Under the pieces are notes generated by a model that was not told the origin of the DNA, searched no databases, and saw only the letters and a list, made by a program, of their open reading frames with translations. 64,000 nucleotides of DNA from an uncultured Acidobacteriota bacterium (GTDB lineage Bacteria > Acidobacteriota > UBA6911 > CAINFC01): positions 1 to 64,000 of the forward strand of contig CAINFC010000080.1 of assembly GCA_903847975.1 (NCBI GenBank), given 5' to 3'. Numbering within the stretch: position 1 is the first letter of the stretch; every line of letters starts with the position of its first letter. The position numbers were made by a program, and so were the translations under genes. This document shows, in pieces, positions 7,933 to 17,460 of the stretch.

Positions 7933-9454
7933 GGATTACCTCGATTCGGAATTCAGACCCTTCGGGCAAGGGATGCGCCGTCAGAGTCCCCCCCATATTT
8001 TCAATAATGATTTTCGACATGTAGAGACCTAGCCCGGTTCCCTTTCCCGGCTCTTTCGTAGTGAAATAGGGTTCAAAAATCCGGCTGGCAATTTCCTCGG
8101 GAAGTCCTTTGCCGTTATCCAGAACTCGTATTCGTACCCGGTCCCTGAGCTGCTCGATTCGAACGGAAATCCGACCCGACATCCCGGCTTCCATACCCGC
8201 TCTGTGCCTCTTTTCCTCGATGGCATCGCGGGCATTGGTGATCAGGTTGAGGATGACCTGCTTCATCTCGTTTTCATGTCCGAAGATGACGATCTGTCGC
8301 CCGGGCTGGGGATCACAGTCTATAAAGAGATGGATCCGGTGCCGGGTCAGCTGCGTGGAGAGCATCTCTCCAGCCTCCTGCACCACCGATAAGATCCCAA
8401 AAGATGCTTTGGCCTTCTCCGGACGGAAGAAATTCCGGAAATCGTCAATGGTCTTGCTCATGTAACGGATCTGGACCATGGCGCTGGACACACCCTGCTG
8501 CAGGTATTCGACCGGCAGCCGCCCGGTCCGGCCCGCATCCTCCAAATCCTGGACGATGGAAGCGACCGCGTTAAGCGGCTGACGCCACTGGTGGGCAATG
8601 GCCCCGATCATTTCTCCCATGGCTGCCAGCCGCGACTGGTATACCAGCAGACGCTCCTTCTCCAGCCGCAGGGCCATCTCCTGCTCCATACGGCTTTCGG
8701 CCCGCCGCCGCTCGGTGATGTCGCGGGCCGCGGCAAATACTCCCATCACCTGCCCGGACTCATCCTGGTACGTGGAGGCATTGTAAAGTACCGGGGTCAG
8801 CATGCCGGAACGGTGCCGCAGCTCCAGGGCGTAGTCCCGGACCACATTTTCCCGGAAAGCCTGCTGATAACCCTTTCTGGCCTTTTCCGGCTCCGTGAAG
8901 TAATCGGAGAAGTCGGTGCCGATCAACTCTTCCCGCCGGTAGCCGGTCCCCTGCTCGGTGGCATGGTTGGCATCGGTGATCTTGCCGTCGGGCCCGATGG
9001 TCACCAGCGGATCCAGGCTGGCCTCGATCAGCCGCCGGTTATAGGCATTCGCTTTGCGCAAGGCTTCCTCGGCCAGCAGCCGCTCGGTGATGTCGCGGGC
9101 CGCGGCAAACACTCCGATGACCTTCCCTTCTTCGTCCCGGTAGGTGGATGCATTGTAGAGCACGGAGGTGAAGTGCCCGTCCCGGTGGCAAAGGTCCAAG
9201 GGGTAGTCCCGCACCAGTCCTTCGCGAAAAGCCTGCCGGTACCCCGCCCGAGCCTTTTCCGGTTCTGTAAAATAATCGGAAAAATCGGTCCCGATCAGCT
9301 CCTCCCTTCGGCAGCCGGTGATCTGCTCGGTAGCGCTGTTCACATCGGTAATTTTCCCGTCCGGCCCGATGGTAACCAGCGGATCAAGGCTGGCTTCAAT
9401 CAGCCGTCGGTTATAGGCATTTGCGCTGTCCAGGGAATCGGAATTACGCCCCAC
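7919..9454 (-). CDS. PAS-PAS sensor histidine kinase (cytoplasmic)
   Basis: 511 aa. There are two PAS domains (about 13-125 and 136-248) that are almost identical to each other. They are followed by a coiled coil, an H-box 'IGAIAHQWRQPL' (H288) and a HATPase_c domain with N-box 'NLITNARDAIEE', 'DNGKGLP' and 'GTGLGLY'. No membrane helix or receiver domain is present, so a cytoplasmic signal is expected. The frame is open to a GTG at 9541, but that codon lies upstream of a strong promoter at 9488-9516. The GTG at 9454, which follows GGAGGA, is therefore the better start. The kinase overlaps the response regulator gene downstream. Confidence 0.9.
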   Translation of the reverse strand: MGRNSDSLDSANAYNRRLIEASLDPLVTIGPDGKITDVNSATEQITGCRREELIGTDFSDYFTEPEKARAGYRQAFREGLVRDYPLDLCHRDGHFTSVLYNASTYRDEEGKVIGVFAAARDITERLLAEEALRKANAYNRRLIEASLDPLVTIGPDGKITDANHATEQGTGYRREELIGTDFSDYFTEPEKARKGYQQAFRENVVRDYALELRHRSGMLTPVLYNASTYQDESGQVMGVFAAARDITERRRAESRMEQEMALRLEKERLLVYQSRLAAMGEMIGAIAHQWRQPLNAVASIVQDLEDAGRTGRLPVEYLQQGVSSAMVQIRYMSKTIDDFRNFFRPEKAKASFGILSVVQEAGEMLSTQLTRHRIHLFIDCDPQPGRQIVIFGHENEMKQVILNLITNARDAIEEKRHRAGMEAGMSGRISVRIEQLRDRVRIRVLDNGKGLPEEIASRIFEPYFTTKEPGKGTGLGLYMSKIIIENMGGTLTAHPLPEGSEFRIEVIHGTG

Positions 9455-9487
9455 ATCTTCCTCCCGTCGATTGCCGGTGATGTTACT

Positions 9488-9516
9488 ATTGTACGGATTT
9501 CTGCCCCCGGGGTCAA
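9488..9516 (-). promoter_or_regulatory. Sigma70-type promoter for the PAS kinase/response regulator operon
   Basis: Read on the minus strand: TTGACC (9516-9511), a 17-nt spacer, TACAAT (9493-9488). Predicted transcription start is near 9482, about 28 nt upstream of the GTG at 9454. Confidence 0.65.
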
Positions 9517-9574
9517 TAGCTTCCAGCCGTAATAACGACACTGGGGCCGGTGCGCCGCCCGGTGAAAAACCTCA

Positions 9575-9603
9575 TTGACACTTTGCTCCGGACTCTCTAA
9601 AAT
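9575..9603 (+). promoter_or_regulatory. Sigma70-type promoter for the beta-lactamase-fold hydrolase gene
   Basis: TTGACA at 9575-9580, a 17-nt spacer and TAAAAT at 9598-9603, close to consensus. It diverges from the promoter at 9488-9516. Confidence 0.7.
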
Positions 9604-9612
9604 CGCTTTGTC

Positions 9613-9669
9613 ATGAAAACCGGAGAATCTTCCGCCCCGCCATCAAGCGGGAGCACTGCAAGGGACTAA
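9613..9669 (+). CDS. Possible 18-codon leader ORF
   Basis: An ATG three nucleotides after the predicted transcription start (about 9610) opens an 18-codon frame rich in Ser and Gly (begins MKTGESS). It ends at 9669, five nucleotides before the TTG start of the hydrolase. It would be nearly leaderless and might couple translation to the next gene. It may also be chance, since there is no homology evidence. Confidence 0.2.
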   Translation: MKTGESSAPPSSGSTARD

Positions 9670-9673
9670 CAGA

Positions 9674-11284
9674 TTGCGAATTCGGTCATCGACCCACCGA
9701 CTGCACCGAGCGGATAAATCGATCCGGAGCGCATTTTTCCTTCTGTTTTGCCTGCTGAGCCCGACGCGTGCCGAAGAGCGCCAGCCCGTGGCCTGTTTCT
9801 CCGACCCGGACCGAACGGCCCGCCTGAAATCAGCTCTTCCCGAGGTGGAGAGAATTTTTGAATCCTTTCGCTCCCGACAGTCCATTGTCGGGCTGGCCTT
9901 CGGAGTGGTCCTGGATGGCGACCTGGTGCTGTGCCGCGGGCTGGGTTTTCAGGACCGCGCGGCGGAGCGGCCGGTTACCCCCGGCACCTATTTCCGGATC
10001 GCCTCCATGACCAAGAGCTTCACGGCTCTGGCCATTCTCCGGCTGCGCGATGAAGGCAGGCTTTCCCTGGAGGATCCGGTCGCCCGGTGGATTCCGGAAG
10101 CCGCCCGCTGGAGGCCGCCCTACGCCGACACCGCACCGCTTCGGGTGCGGCAGCTCCTGACGCACGGCGCCGGATTTCCGGAAGACAATCCCTGGGGCGA
10201 CCGCCAGCTGAATGTCACCGAGGAGGCCTTCTCCCGCTGGCTGAGGCAGGGCCTCCCTTTTTCCACGGCTCCCGACACGGCCTACGAATATTCCAACTAC
10301 GGATTTGCCCTGCTGGGGCGCATTGTCGCCAAGGCCTCGGGATTAACCTGCCGCGCTTACCTGGAAAGAAAAATCCTGCAGCCGCTGGGGATGCGATCCA
10401 CGACGCTGGAGCCATCCTCCGTGCCGGAAAAGCTGCGGGCTTTGGGCTATCGCCCGTCCGCGGACTCTTTTCAGGAGGAACCGCCTCTGGCCGACGGCGC
10501 CTTCGGACCCATGGGCGGGTTGCTGACCACGGCTGAAGACATGGGGAAGTATGTGGCTTTCCATCTTTCCGCCTGGCCCCCGCGGGACGACCCGGATCCC
10601 GGGCCGGTGCGCCGCAGCTCCCTCCGGGAGATGCAGCGCGCCTGGAGGACAGACTCCTTTTCCGTCCGCCGCACCTCCCCGGAAGAGCCTGTCCGGGCGG
10701 CATCCAGCGGCTATGGTTACGGCCTGCGCATTTCCGCCGATTGCCGCTTCCGCCACATTGTCGGCCACGGCGGCGGCTTGCCGGGATACGGCAGCTATAT
10801 GGTCTGGCTTCCGGAATACGGTGTCGGAATTTTTGCCATGGACAACCTGACCTACGCCAGCCCCCGGGCAGCGTGCGACGAGGTATTCGATTTGCTGCGG
10901 AAAACCGGGGCCCTGCAGCCCCGCCGCCTGCCCGCTTCTCCGGCCTTGGAGCAGGCCCGGAGTTCCCTGCTCCGGCTTTGGGCGCGCTGGGACGATCCGG
11001 AGGCTCGACAGTTGGCCGCGGATAATCTTTTCCTGGATACTCCCGCGGAGGATCGGCGCCTGGAAATCGAAACGATGAAAAAGGAACTCGGCGCCTGCCG
11101 TGCGGACGGAGAGATCCTGGCGGAAAACCTGTTGCGCGGAGCATTTCGCTTATCCTGTGAAAAGGGAGCGGTGCAAATTGTATTCACCCTGGCTCCCACC
11201 CATCCGCCGCGGATTCAGCATCTGCAGATTACCGCGGATTCTTCTTCCCAAACAGCCACGAAGGGGCCCTGCCCGGGCCCCTGA
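9674..11284 (+). CDS. Serine hydrolase of the beta-lactamase / class C penicillin-binding family
   Basis: 536 aa. A signal peptide (about 15-33) precedes a beta-lactamase fold with S111-M-T-K114, Y206-S-N208 and H365-G-G367 standing in for the KTG box. Family members are D-Ala-D-Ala peptidases, esterases or aminopeptidases, and true beta-lactamase activity is unlikely. A C-terminal extension of about 120 residues (from about 415) resembles the small beta-rich tail of Pab87-type peptidases, though I cannot assign it firmly. No ATG is available near the signal peptide, so a TTG at 9674 is used. It heads a same-strand run up to 17333. Confidence 0.85.
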   Translation: MRIRSSTHRLHRADKSIRSAFFLLFCLLSPTRAEERQPVACFSDPDRTARLKSALPEVERIFESFRSRQSIVGLAFGVVLDGDLVLCRGLGFQDRAAERPVTPGTYFRIASMTKSFTALAILRLRDEGRLSLEDPVARWIPEAARWRPPYADTAPLRVRQLLTHGAGFPEDNPWGDRQLNVTEEAFSRWLRQGLPFSTAPDTAYEYSNYGFALLGRIVAKASGLTCRAYLERKILQPLGMRSTTLEPSSVPEKLRALGYRPSADSFQEEPPLADGAFGPMGGLLTTAEDMGKYVAFHLSAWPPRDDPDPGPVRRSSLREMQRAWRTDSFSVRRTSPEEPVRAASSGYGYGLRISADCRFRHIVGHGGGLPGYGSYMVWLPEYGVGIFAMDNLTYASPRAACDEVFDLLRKTGALQPRRLPASPALEQARSSLLRLWARWDDPEARQLAADNLFLDTPAEDRRLEIETMKKELGACRADGEILAENLLRGAFRLSCEKGAVQIVFTLAPTHPPRIQHLQITADSSSQTATKGPCPGP

Positions 11285-11326
11285 TCCTTCCGGATCCTGC
11301 CGTGGACCATTCGGAGACCCATTCCT

Positions 11327-12100
11327 ATGAAAATGAGAACAAACAGTCGCCTGATTCTGATGGCCCTGGCCCTGACGGTGCCCGCGGCCTACCCGCAGAC
11401 CGCCGCTCCGCCGACCGCGGCGCAGAAGCAGGCCGCTGACCTGGCCGCCAAAAGCGCCAAGGCCTGGGAGCCCTTTGCCAAGTCCGGCAGCTGGATGCAG
11501 CGGCACGAAGGATTCCTGGAGCGGGCCAGGCAGGGCAAAGTGGACCTGCTCTTCCTGGGCGATTCCATCACCGACGGGTGGAACAAACAAAAGGAGCTGT
11601 GGGACAGGTATTTCGCTCCCCTGCAGGCCGCTAACTTCGGCATCGGCGGGGACCGCACCGAAAACATCATCTGGCGCCTGAAAAACGGAGAGCTGAACGG
11701 CATCTCTCCCAAGGTGGTCGTCCTGCTGATCGGCACCAACAACACCAGCAAGGGCGATACCCCCAAGGACATCGCCAAAGGCATCCGCGCGATTCTGGAC
11801 ATGATTCGCAAGCAATCGCCGAAGACCAGGGTGCTGCTCCTCGGAGTCTACCCCCGTGGAGAAAAGCCGGGCGAGGAAAGGACGGATCGCTTCCGGGCCA
11901 ACATAACCGCCGTGAATCAGATCCTCTCCCGGTATGACGGGAAGAAGGGAGTTCGATATCTTTATTTCGGCGACCGCTACCTGGCCGCCGGCGGAGTTAT
12001 ACCCAAAACCCTGATGCCCGATTTCCTGCATCTGTCTACAGAAGGGTATCGGATCTGGGCCGACAGTATCCATCCGGTCGTCAAGGAAATGATGCGCTAA
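11327..12100 (+). CDS. SGNH/GDSL hydrolase (PAF-acetylhydrolase-like), secreted
   Basis: 257 aa. A signal peptide occupies residues 1-24. The SGNH blocks are clear: GDS with Ser80, 'GIGGD' near 105-109, 'GTNN' with N138, and D232-x-x-H235. Such enzymes remove acetyl or acyl groups, often from polysaccharides. It lies 42 bp after the beta-lactamase-fold gene and 32 bp before a Tat oxidoreductase, which suggests a shared transcript and a role in deacetylating a carbohydrate. Confidence 0.9.
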   Translation: MKMRTNSRLILMALALTVPAAYPQTAAPPTAAQKQAADLAAKSAKAWEPFAKSGSWMQRHEGFLERARQGKVDLLFLGDSITDGWNKQKELWDRYFAPLQAANFGIGGDRTENIIWRLKNGELNGISPKVVVLLIGTNNTSKGDTPKDIAKGIRAILDMIRKQSPKTRVLLLGVYPRGEKPGEERTDRFRANITAVNQILSRYDGKKGVRYLYFGDRYLAAGGVIPKTLMPDFLHLSTEGYRIWADSIHPVVKEMMR

Positions 12101-12132
12101 AGCGCGAACCGCAGAAAGAAAGGAGGTCCGAC

Positions 12133-13311
12133 ATGATGCTCAACAGAAGAAAGATGCTTACCGGGGTGGCCGCCAGCGCCCTGTCCTATTCCCGCATCGC
12201 GGGAGCCAACGATAAAATCGGGCTGGGGCTGATCGGAGCGGGCGGCCGCGGCCGCTCCGTGATGGAAACCTTCCGCCGCAATGCCGACGTGGAGGTCCGC
12301 GCGGTCTGCGACATCTACGGAGCCCGGGTTTCCGAAGCGCTGCTCAAGGTCCCCTCGGCCCGGGCATTTGCCGAACATGAAAAGCTGCTGGAGATGAAAG
12401 AGGTGGACGCCGTGCTGATCGGCAGCCCGGACCACTGGCACCGGAATCATACCGTCGACGCCATGGCTGCCGGCAAGGATGTGTACTGCGAGAAGCCGCT
12501 CTGCCGTACGATCGACGAAGCCCCGGCCATGGTCCAATCCGCGCGGCGCACCGGCCGCATCTGCCAGATCGGACTGCAGCAGCGCTCGGGAGAAGTTTAT
12601 CTCGAGGCCCGGGAGCGGTTCGTACTGTCCGGTCAGCTCGGCAAAGTCCGCTGGGTGGAATGCGTCTGGAACGACGGCCCCCCTCGCGCCTACACCCGTC
12701 CGGCGTCGGAAAAGCCGGCCGATCTCGACTGGATGCGCTTTCTGGGGCCGGTTCGCTACCGCGACTGGAATCCTCGTACCTATTTCAACTTCCGCGCCTT
12801 CCTGGACTTCAACGGGGGTCGCATGACCGATTTCGGCCACCACTGGCTGGATACGGTTCACATGTTCCTTGGAGAAACCGCGCCCAGTTCCGCGGTGGCC
12901 GCCGGTACGCAGTTTGATGCCCAGGACGGCAAGGACGCCCCGGATATCATTTCCGCCCTTTTCGAATATCCCGATTTTGTCGTATCCTTCCAGTCGGCCA
13001 TCGTCGGCAATCCGCTGCCCTACGGGGTGACCTTCTACGGAGACCAGGGCAAGCTGTTCCTGAACCGGAACAGCTATGTGTTCACCCCTCCGGGAAAAGA
13101 CGCCGAGCCGATCCGCAAGGATTTTCCCGGGGACATCACCGCTTCCCATGTCCGCAACTTCCTGGATTGCTGCCGGTCCCGGGCGCTGCCCAAAGGGGAC
13201 GTCGCCCTGGCTGCCGTTTCGATTCAGCCGCCGCTCCTGGCCGTCCAGTCCTACCTCGAGAAGAGGCGGATGCGCTTCGATGCCGCCCACAACCTGGTTC
13301 TTCCGGAATAG
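12133..13311 (+). CDS. Gfo/Idh/MocA-family oxidoreductase with Tat signal
   Basis: 392 aa. 'NRRKMLT' at the N-terminus is a Tat motif. A Rossmann domain follows with 'LGLIGAGGRG' (about 31-40), the DHWH stretch near 100-103 and the signature E120-K-P122 that holds the catalytic lysine. The C-terminal substrate domain has the usual 'GGRMTDFGHHWLD' stretch. These enzymes oxidise or reduce sugars and cyclitols with NAD(P). The exported members are thought to carry tightly bound cofactor. The start is the ATG at 12133 after AGGAGG. Its neighbours indicate carbohydrate degradation. Confidence 0.9.
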   Translation: MMLNRRKMLTGVAASALSYSRIAGANDKIGLGLIGAGGRGRSVMETFRRNADVEVRAVCDIYGARVSEALLKVPSARAFAEHEKLLEMKEVDAVLIGSPDHWHRNHTVDAMAAGKDVYCEKPLCRTIDEAPAMVQSARRTGRICQIGLQQRSGEVYLEARERFVLSGQLGKVRWVECVWNDGPPRAYTRPASEKPADLDWMRFLGPVRYRDWNPRTYFNFRAFLDFNGGRMTDFGHHWLDTVHMFLGETAPSSAVAAGTQFDAQDGKDAPDIISALFEYPDFVVSFQSAIVGNPLPYGVTFYGDQGKLFLNRNSYVFTPPGKDAEPIRKDFPGDITASHVRNFLDCCRSRALPKGDVALAAVSIQPPLLAVQSYLEKRRMRFDAAHNLVLPE

Positions 13312-13331
13312 GAAACGAAAGGAAAGACACC

Positions 13332-15977
13332 ATGAAATTCGCACTTGCCCTCCTTCTGGTTTTTCCCCTGGCTCTGCCGGCCCAGTCCCCGGACAAGCCC
13401 TTACGTTCGGTGACCGACCCCGGGGTAGTCACCACCCGACAGGCTATCACTCCGGCCGGAGTGCAGACCGTCTTCGACGGCCGGGTCTACGGCGTGGCCT
13501 TCGGCGCCACCGGGAATGAAATCTATGTGCTGACCTCCCGGGGGCGAATCGCAGAAACCAGCTTTTTCCGGATGGACTGGAAAGCCAATCGAGTGCTGCA
13601 GCGCCTGCCGCTCAAGGAAAACCCCGGGCTGCAAGGCCTGCTTTACGACCCGGTCGGCCAGCAGGTTCTGCTCAGCGCCTCTCTCCCGGAAAAAGAAGGG
13701 ACCGATGCCCGGGGCCGCCAGCCTTCGCCCGTGGTGCACCCCGACGGCACGCAGACTTTTGTCGAACTGTCCGGAGGCGCGCGCCTGCTGGCTTTCGGCG
13801 ATTCCGGAATGCGTCGCGTGGCGGAGGGCTTCGGCCATTTCATCGCCGGCGCGCCGGCCGTGGCGGGCCGTGCCAATCCCAAAGGGCAGCGCCTGGCAGT
13901 CGTCCCGCTCATCTACAACAACCAGCTGGCAGTCATCGACCTGAACAGCGGCCGCCTGGTCGGCCGTCCCGATGTGGGGATCGCCCCTTTCGGCGCGGCC
14001 ATCAGCGGCGACGGCACCGCCGCCTACGTCACCAACTGGGGCGGCCGCCTGCCGCGCCCCGGTGACTTGACCGCCCCGACCGGCTTCCAGCCCAATGCCG
14101 ACAAGGTAGTCGTCGATGAACGCGGGATCGCCTCTACCGGCACGGTCAGCCGGGTCGACCTGACCGGTATGAGCGTCACGCATACCATCCCGGTGGAACT
14201 GCACCCCACGGCCGTCCTGTGGGACGAGCCGCACCGGCGCGCTTACGTGGCCAACAGCAACAGCGACTCGATTTCGGTGATTGACACTGCCCAAAACCGG
14301 GTCCTTCACACCCGGACGCTTTCGACGCCGGATCGCCGGGGATTCTCTCCGGGAGCCCTGGCGCTGAGCCCCCGTGGCGACCTTCTTTTTGTGGCCTGCG
14401 GCGGCCTGAATGCCGTGGCGGTCCTGGACACCGGCACGATGGAAGCCCGGGGATACATTCCCACCGGCTGGTACCCGAGCAGCCTGGCGCTCAGCGCGGA
14501 CGGGAGCCAGCTGGCCGTCGGCAGCCTGCTTGGCGCCGGCTCGGGCTGGAAGGACTCTCCGAATCAGCGCTTCGTGCACAGCTACCGGGGCAGCGTCAGC
14601 GTTGTTCCGGTCCCGGACCAGTCCCAGCTCAACAGCTACACCACCGCAGTCTGGGAGAACAGCCGCCTGGCGCCGCCCTCTTCCGGCCCCGCCCCGCGCC
14701 GCACCAACGTGCCACCGGCGGCCATTCCCGAGAAGGCCGGAGAGCCTTCCCTGATCGAGCACGTGGTCTTTATCGTCAAGGAAAACCGCACGTACGACCA
14801 GGTTTTCGGGGACATGAATAAAGGGAATGGAGATCCCTCCCTGGTCCTGTTCGGCGAGGACGTGACCCCCAACCAGCACCGCCTGGCGGACCAGTTCGTT
14901 CTGCTCGACAATTTTTACGCCAGCAGCGGCAACAGCGCCGACGGACACCAGTGGCTTACGCAGGCCAACGAAGTCTCCTACTGCCTGTGGCCGGGTTATG
15001 CCGGGCGCAGCTATCCGTATGACGGCTCGGATCCTATCGCCTACAGCTCCGGAGGCTTCCTCTGGGACGCCGCCCTGAAAATGAAAAAGACCGTCCGGGT
15101 CTTCGGAGAATTTGCCGGAAACATGAACCGGGCCGGCTCCACGTCGCGCGCCCGGCTTTTCGAACGATGGAAAGCAGGCGAAGATTTTTCGAACGAATGG
15201 AGCGTCACCGCCCCGATCGCTCCACTCAACCAGATCCTGGCCCGCAACTATCCGAGCTATTCCACCAACATTCCCGACGTGATCCGCGCACGGCTTTTCC
15301 GGCAGGAATTGAAAAAGTGGGAGACCGAAGGGAAAATGCCCCACCTGGTGATCCTGCAGCTGCCCAGCAATCATACCAGCGGAACCAGCCCGGGGCGGAA
15401 CACGCCCAAGGCCATGGTGGCCGATAATGACCTCGCCCTGGGGCAGATCGTGGAAGCTTTGACCTTGTCGCCCTTCTGGAAAAGGATGGTCATTTTTTCT
15501 GTGGAAGACGATGCCCAGAACGGGGTGGATCACGTGGACGGACATCGCACCGTGGCGCTGGCAATCAGCCCCTATATACGTCGGGGGCACGTGGACTCCA
15601 CCTTTTACGCCCAGCAGAGCATCCTGAAAACCATCGAGCTGATTCTGGGACTGCCGACCCTTTCGCTCTTTGACCTGATTGCCAACGACATGCGCGCCAG
15701 CTTCACCTCCACCCCTGACTTCACGCCCTACCAGTCGGTCGAGCCCCGGCAGTCGCTGCTGGAAATGAATCCGCCGGCCTCCTCCCTCCAGGGCCAGGCC
15801 CGCCGGGACGCCCTGGCTTCGATGAAAATGCGCTTCGACGTGCCCGACGCCGCCCCCACCGAAGCGTTGAACCGGATCCTCTGGCGGCAAATCAAAGGCC
15901 CGCAGGTGCCCTACCCGCAGGTTCGCCAGTCTGTATTTGCGCCGTTTGCCGTGGAGCTGGAGGATGACGAACGTTAA
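13332..15977 (+). CDS. YVTN beta-propeller fused to an acid-phosphatase-like phosphoesterase
   Basis: 881 aa. A signal peptide (1-20) is followed by a seven-bladed YVTN/lactonase-like propeller (about 30-450, 'AYVANSNSDSISVIDT'). From about residue 474 a phosphoesterase domain of the PF04185 type begins ('IEHVVFIVKENRTYDQVFGD'), with 'HQWLTQANE' and 'FSVEDDAQNGVDHVDGHR' later. The combined architecture is known in several environmental phyla, but substrate and role are not established. The open frame extends upstream to 13167 over the preceding gene. The ATG at 13332 with GAAAGGAAAG before it gives the signal peptide. It lies 20 bp after the oxidoreductase. Confidence 0.88.
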   Translation: MKFALALLLVFPLALPAQSPDKPLRSVTDPGVVTTRQAITPAGVQTVFDGRVYGVAFGATGNEIYVLTSRGRIAETSFFRMDWKANRVLQRLPLKENPGLQGLLYDPVGQQVLLSASLPEKEGTDARGRQPSPVVHPDGTQTFVELSGGARLLAFGDSGMRRVAEGFGHFIAGAPAVAGRANPKGQRLAVVPLIYNNQLAVIDLNSGRLVGRPDVGIAPFGAAISGDGTAAYVTNWGGRLPRPGDLTAPTGFQPNADKVVVDERGIASTGTVSRVDLTGMSVTHTIPVELHPTAVLWDEPHRRAYVANSNSDSISVIDTAQNRVLHTRTLSTPDRRGFSPGALALSPRGDLLFVACGGLNAVAVLDTGTMEARGYIPTGWYPSSLALSADGSQLAVGSLLGAGSGWKDSPNQRFVHSYRGSVSVVPVPDQSQLNSYTTAVWENSRLAPPSSGPAPRRTNVPPAAIPEKAGEPSLIEHVVFIVKENRTYDQVFGDMNKGNGDPSLVLFGEDVTPNQHRLADQFVLLDNFYASSGNSADGHQWLTQANEVSYCLWPGYAGRSYPYDGSDPIAYSSGGFLWDAALKMKKTVRVFGEFAGNMNRAGSTSRARLFERWKAGEDFSNEWSVTAPIAPLNQILARNYPSYSTNIPDVIRARLFRQELKKWETEGKMPHLVILQLPSNHTSGTSPGRNTPKAMVADNDLALGQIVEALTLSPFWKRMVIFSVEDDAQNGVDHVDGHRTVALAISPYIRRGHVDSTFYAQQSILKTIELILGLPTLSLFDLIANDMRASFTSTPDFTPYQSVEPRQSLLEMNPPASSLQGQARRDALASMKMRFDVPDAAPTEALNRILWRQIKGPQVPYPQVRQSVFAPFAVELEDDER

Positions 15978-16046
15978 CCGTATTCTTTCCACCCACAAAT
16001 CCCAAACCGTTTCTTCCTTCCCCAATTCGGAACCAAGGAGAGTCCC

Positions 16047-17333
16047 ATGACGGATCCTACAAGACGCCAGCTGCTTTCCGGCGCTTTGGCCGGAGGCACC
16101 GCCCTTTTCCCACACCATGCCGGCCTGGAGGCAGAGCAGGAAAGGCCTTCCCCGGAACTGAAGAGCCGCTACGCCCGGCTCGACGCGGCCCTGCAGCAGC
16201 CGGTTCTCAAGAGGGAGCTTTTCCCCGAACCGGTGGTCATCGAAACCCTGGAACTGCTGCGCCTGGAGAACAGCTTCCTGTGCCGGGTTCGCTCCCGGAG
16301 CGGAGCCGAAGGCCTGTCGGTGGCCCACAGCGGAATGCGCACCCTGTTCCCGATTTTCCTGGAAAACCTGCAGCCCTTCTTCCTGGAGAAAGACGCCCGG
16401 GATCTGGATCGAATCCTGGAGAAGGTCTATATTTACGGTTTCAATTTCCGTTACAACGGCATCTCCCTCGGTCTCCCCCTGGCTACCATCGAGTTCGCCA
16501 TTCTTGACATGCTGGGGAGAATCGCCGGCAAGAGCGTCGGAGAACTGATCGGCAAAATTCACAATCCGGAGGTGGGCGTTTATTGCGCCACCGAATGGCG
16601 CGAAAAGCCGGTGGAGGAGTCGATCGAGCGGATCAAAGGCGCCGTAGCGGAATACGAAGTCCATGCCCTCAAGATCAAAGTGGGGGGGCTGATGTTCATG
16701 ACCCGGGACATGAACGCCGTCGGGCCTCCCGGCAGAACCGAGCGGATGATCCCGCTGGTGCGGAAGACCTTCGGAGATAAAATGGCGCTCTATGCCGACT
16801 CCAACAGCTTTTATTCCGTCGGGGAGGCCATACGTATCGGCCGGCTTCTGGAGGAATACAAGTACCGCTACTTCGAGGAGCCGGTCATGTTCGACCACCT
16901 GGAAGAGATCAAGCAGGTGGCCGACGCCCTTACCCTGCCGATTGCCAACGGGGAGCAGGACTACAGCTTCTACGGCTTCCGCTGGCTGCTGGCTCATGAG
17001 GGACTGGAAATCGTCCAGCCTGACAACTATTATTTCGGCGGACTGATCCGCTCCATGAAAGTGGCGCGTATGGCCCAGGTTTTTGGAAAAACCGTCGTGC
17101 CGCACATGTCGGGAGGCGGACTCGGATTTCTCTACAACATTCACTTCGTCTCCGCGGCTCCCAACGCCGGAGAGCATCACGAATTCAAGGGACTGAAAAC
17201 CCACGTGCGCTACGAGTGCAAAACCTCGCCGCTGCAGGTGAAGGACGGCCGGATCAAAGTGCCGACCGGCCCGGGGTTCGGGGTGGACTTCGATCCGGAA
17301 TGGGTGAAGAAGCACCAGGCCGTGCGGCTGTGA
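16047..17333 (+). CDS. Mandelate racemase/muconate lactonizing enzyme family protein with Tat signal
   Basis: 428 aa. '[13 protein letters not shown]' at residues 6-18 is Tat-like. The barrel domain shows K209-x-K211, metal ligands D251, E277/E278 and E303, D326 and H353, the arrangement of racemases and acid-sugar dehydratases that use a Lys base on one face and a His on the other. The reaction is proton abstraction alpha to a carboxylate. The gene is 69 bp downstream of the propeller protein, with AAGGAG in front of the ATG, and it ends the rightward gene run. A hairpin follows at 17358-17425. Confidence 0.88.
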   Translation: MTDPTRRQLLSGALAGGTALFPHHAGLEAEQERPSPELKSRYARLDAALQQPVLKRELFPEPVVIETLELLRLENSFLCRVRSRSGAEGLSVAHSGMRTLFPIFLENLQPFFLEKDARDLDRILEKVYIYGFNFRYNGISLGLPLATIEFAILDMLGRIAGKSVGELIGKIHNPEVGVYCATEWREKPVEESIERIKGAVAEYEVHALKIKVGGLMFMTRDMNAVGPPGRTERMIPLVRKTFGDKMALYADSNSFYSVGEAIRIGRLLEEYKYRYFEEPVMFDHLEEIKQVADALTLPIANGEQDYSFYGFRWLLAHEGLEIVQPDNYYFGGLIRSMKVARMAQVFGKTVVPHMSGGGLGFLYNIHFVSAAPNAGEHHEFKGLKTHVRYECKTSPLQVKDGRIKVPTGPGFGVDFDPEWVKKHQAVRL

Positions 17334-17357
17334 AGCACCGGCACAAAGGCCCGCTTG

Positions 17358-17425
17358 TTTCCTGATCTTCCCGTCTTCCCGTGAAAAGAAGAGGCTCACA
17401 GGAAGGAAGGAAGATCGGGAAGAAA
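17358..17425. terminator. Hairpin repeat in convergent gap (family member A)
   Basis: Left arm 'cctgatcttcccgtcttccc' region (17358-17384) pairs with right arm 'tcacaggaaggaaggaaga' region (17396-17424) around a purine-rich loop. It lies between convergent genes and shares sequence with the hairpins at 22717, 34234, 51849 and 61419. A bidirectional terminator is a reasonable reading. Confidence 0.55.
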
Positions 17426-17460
17426 ATCCGCAACCTTCTCCCAAACGAAAACGGCAGGAA

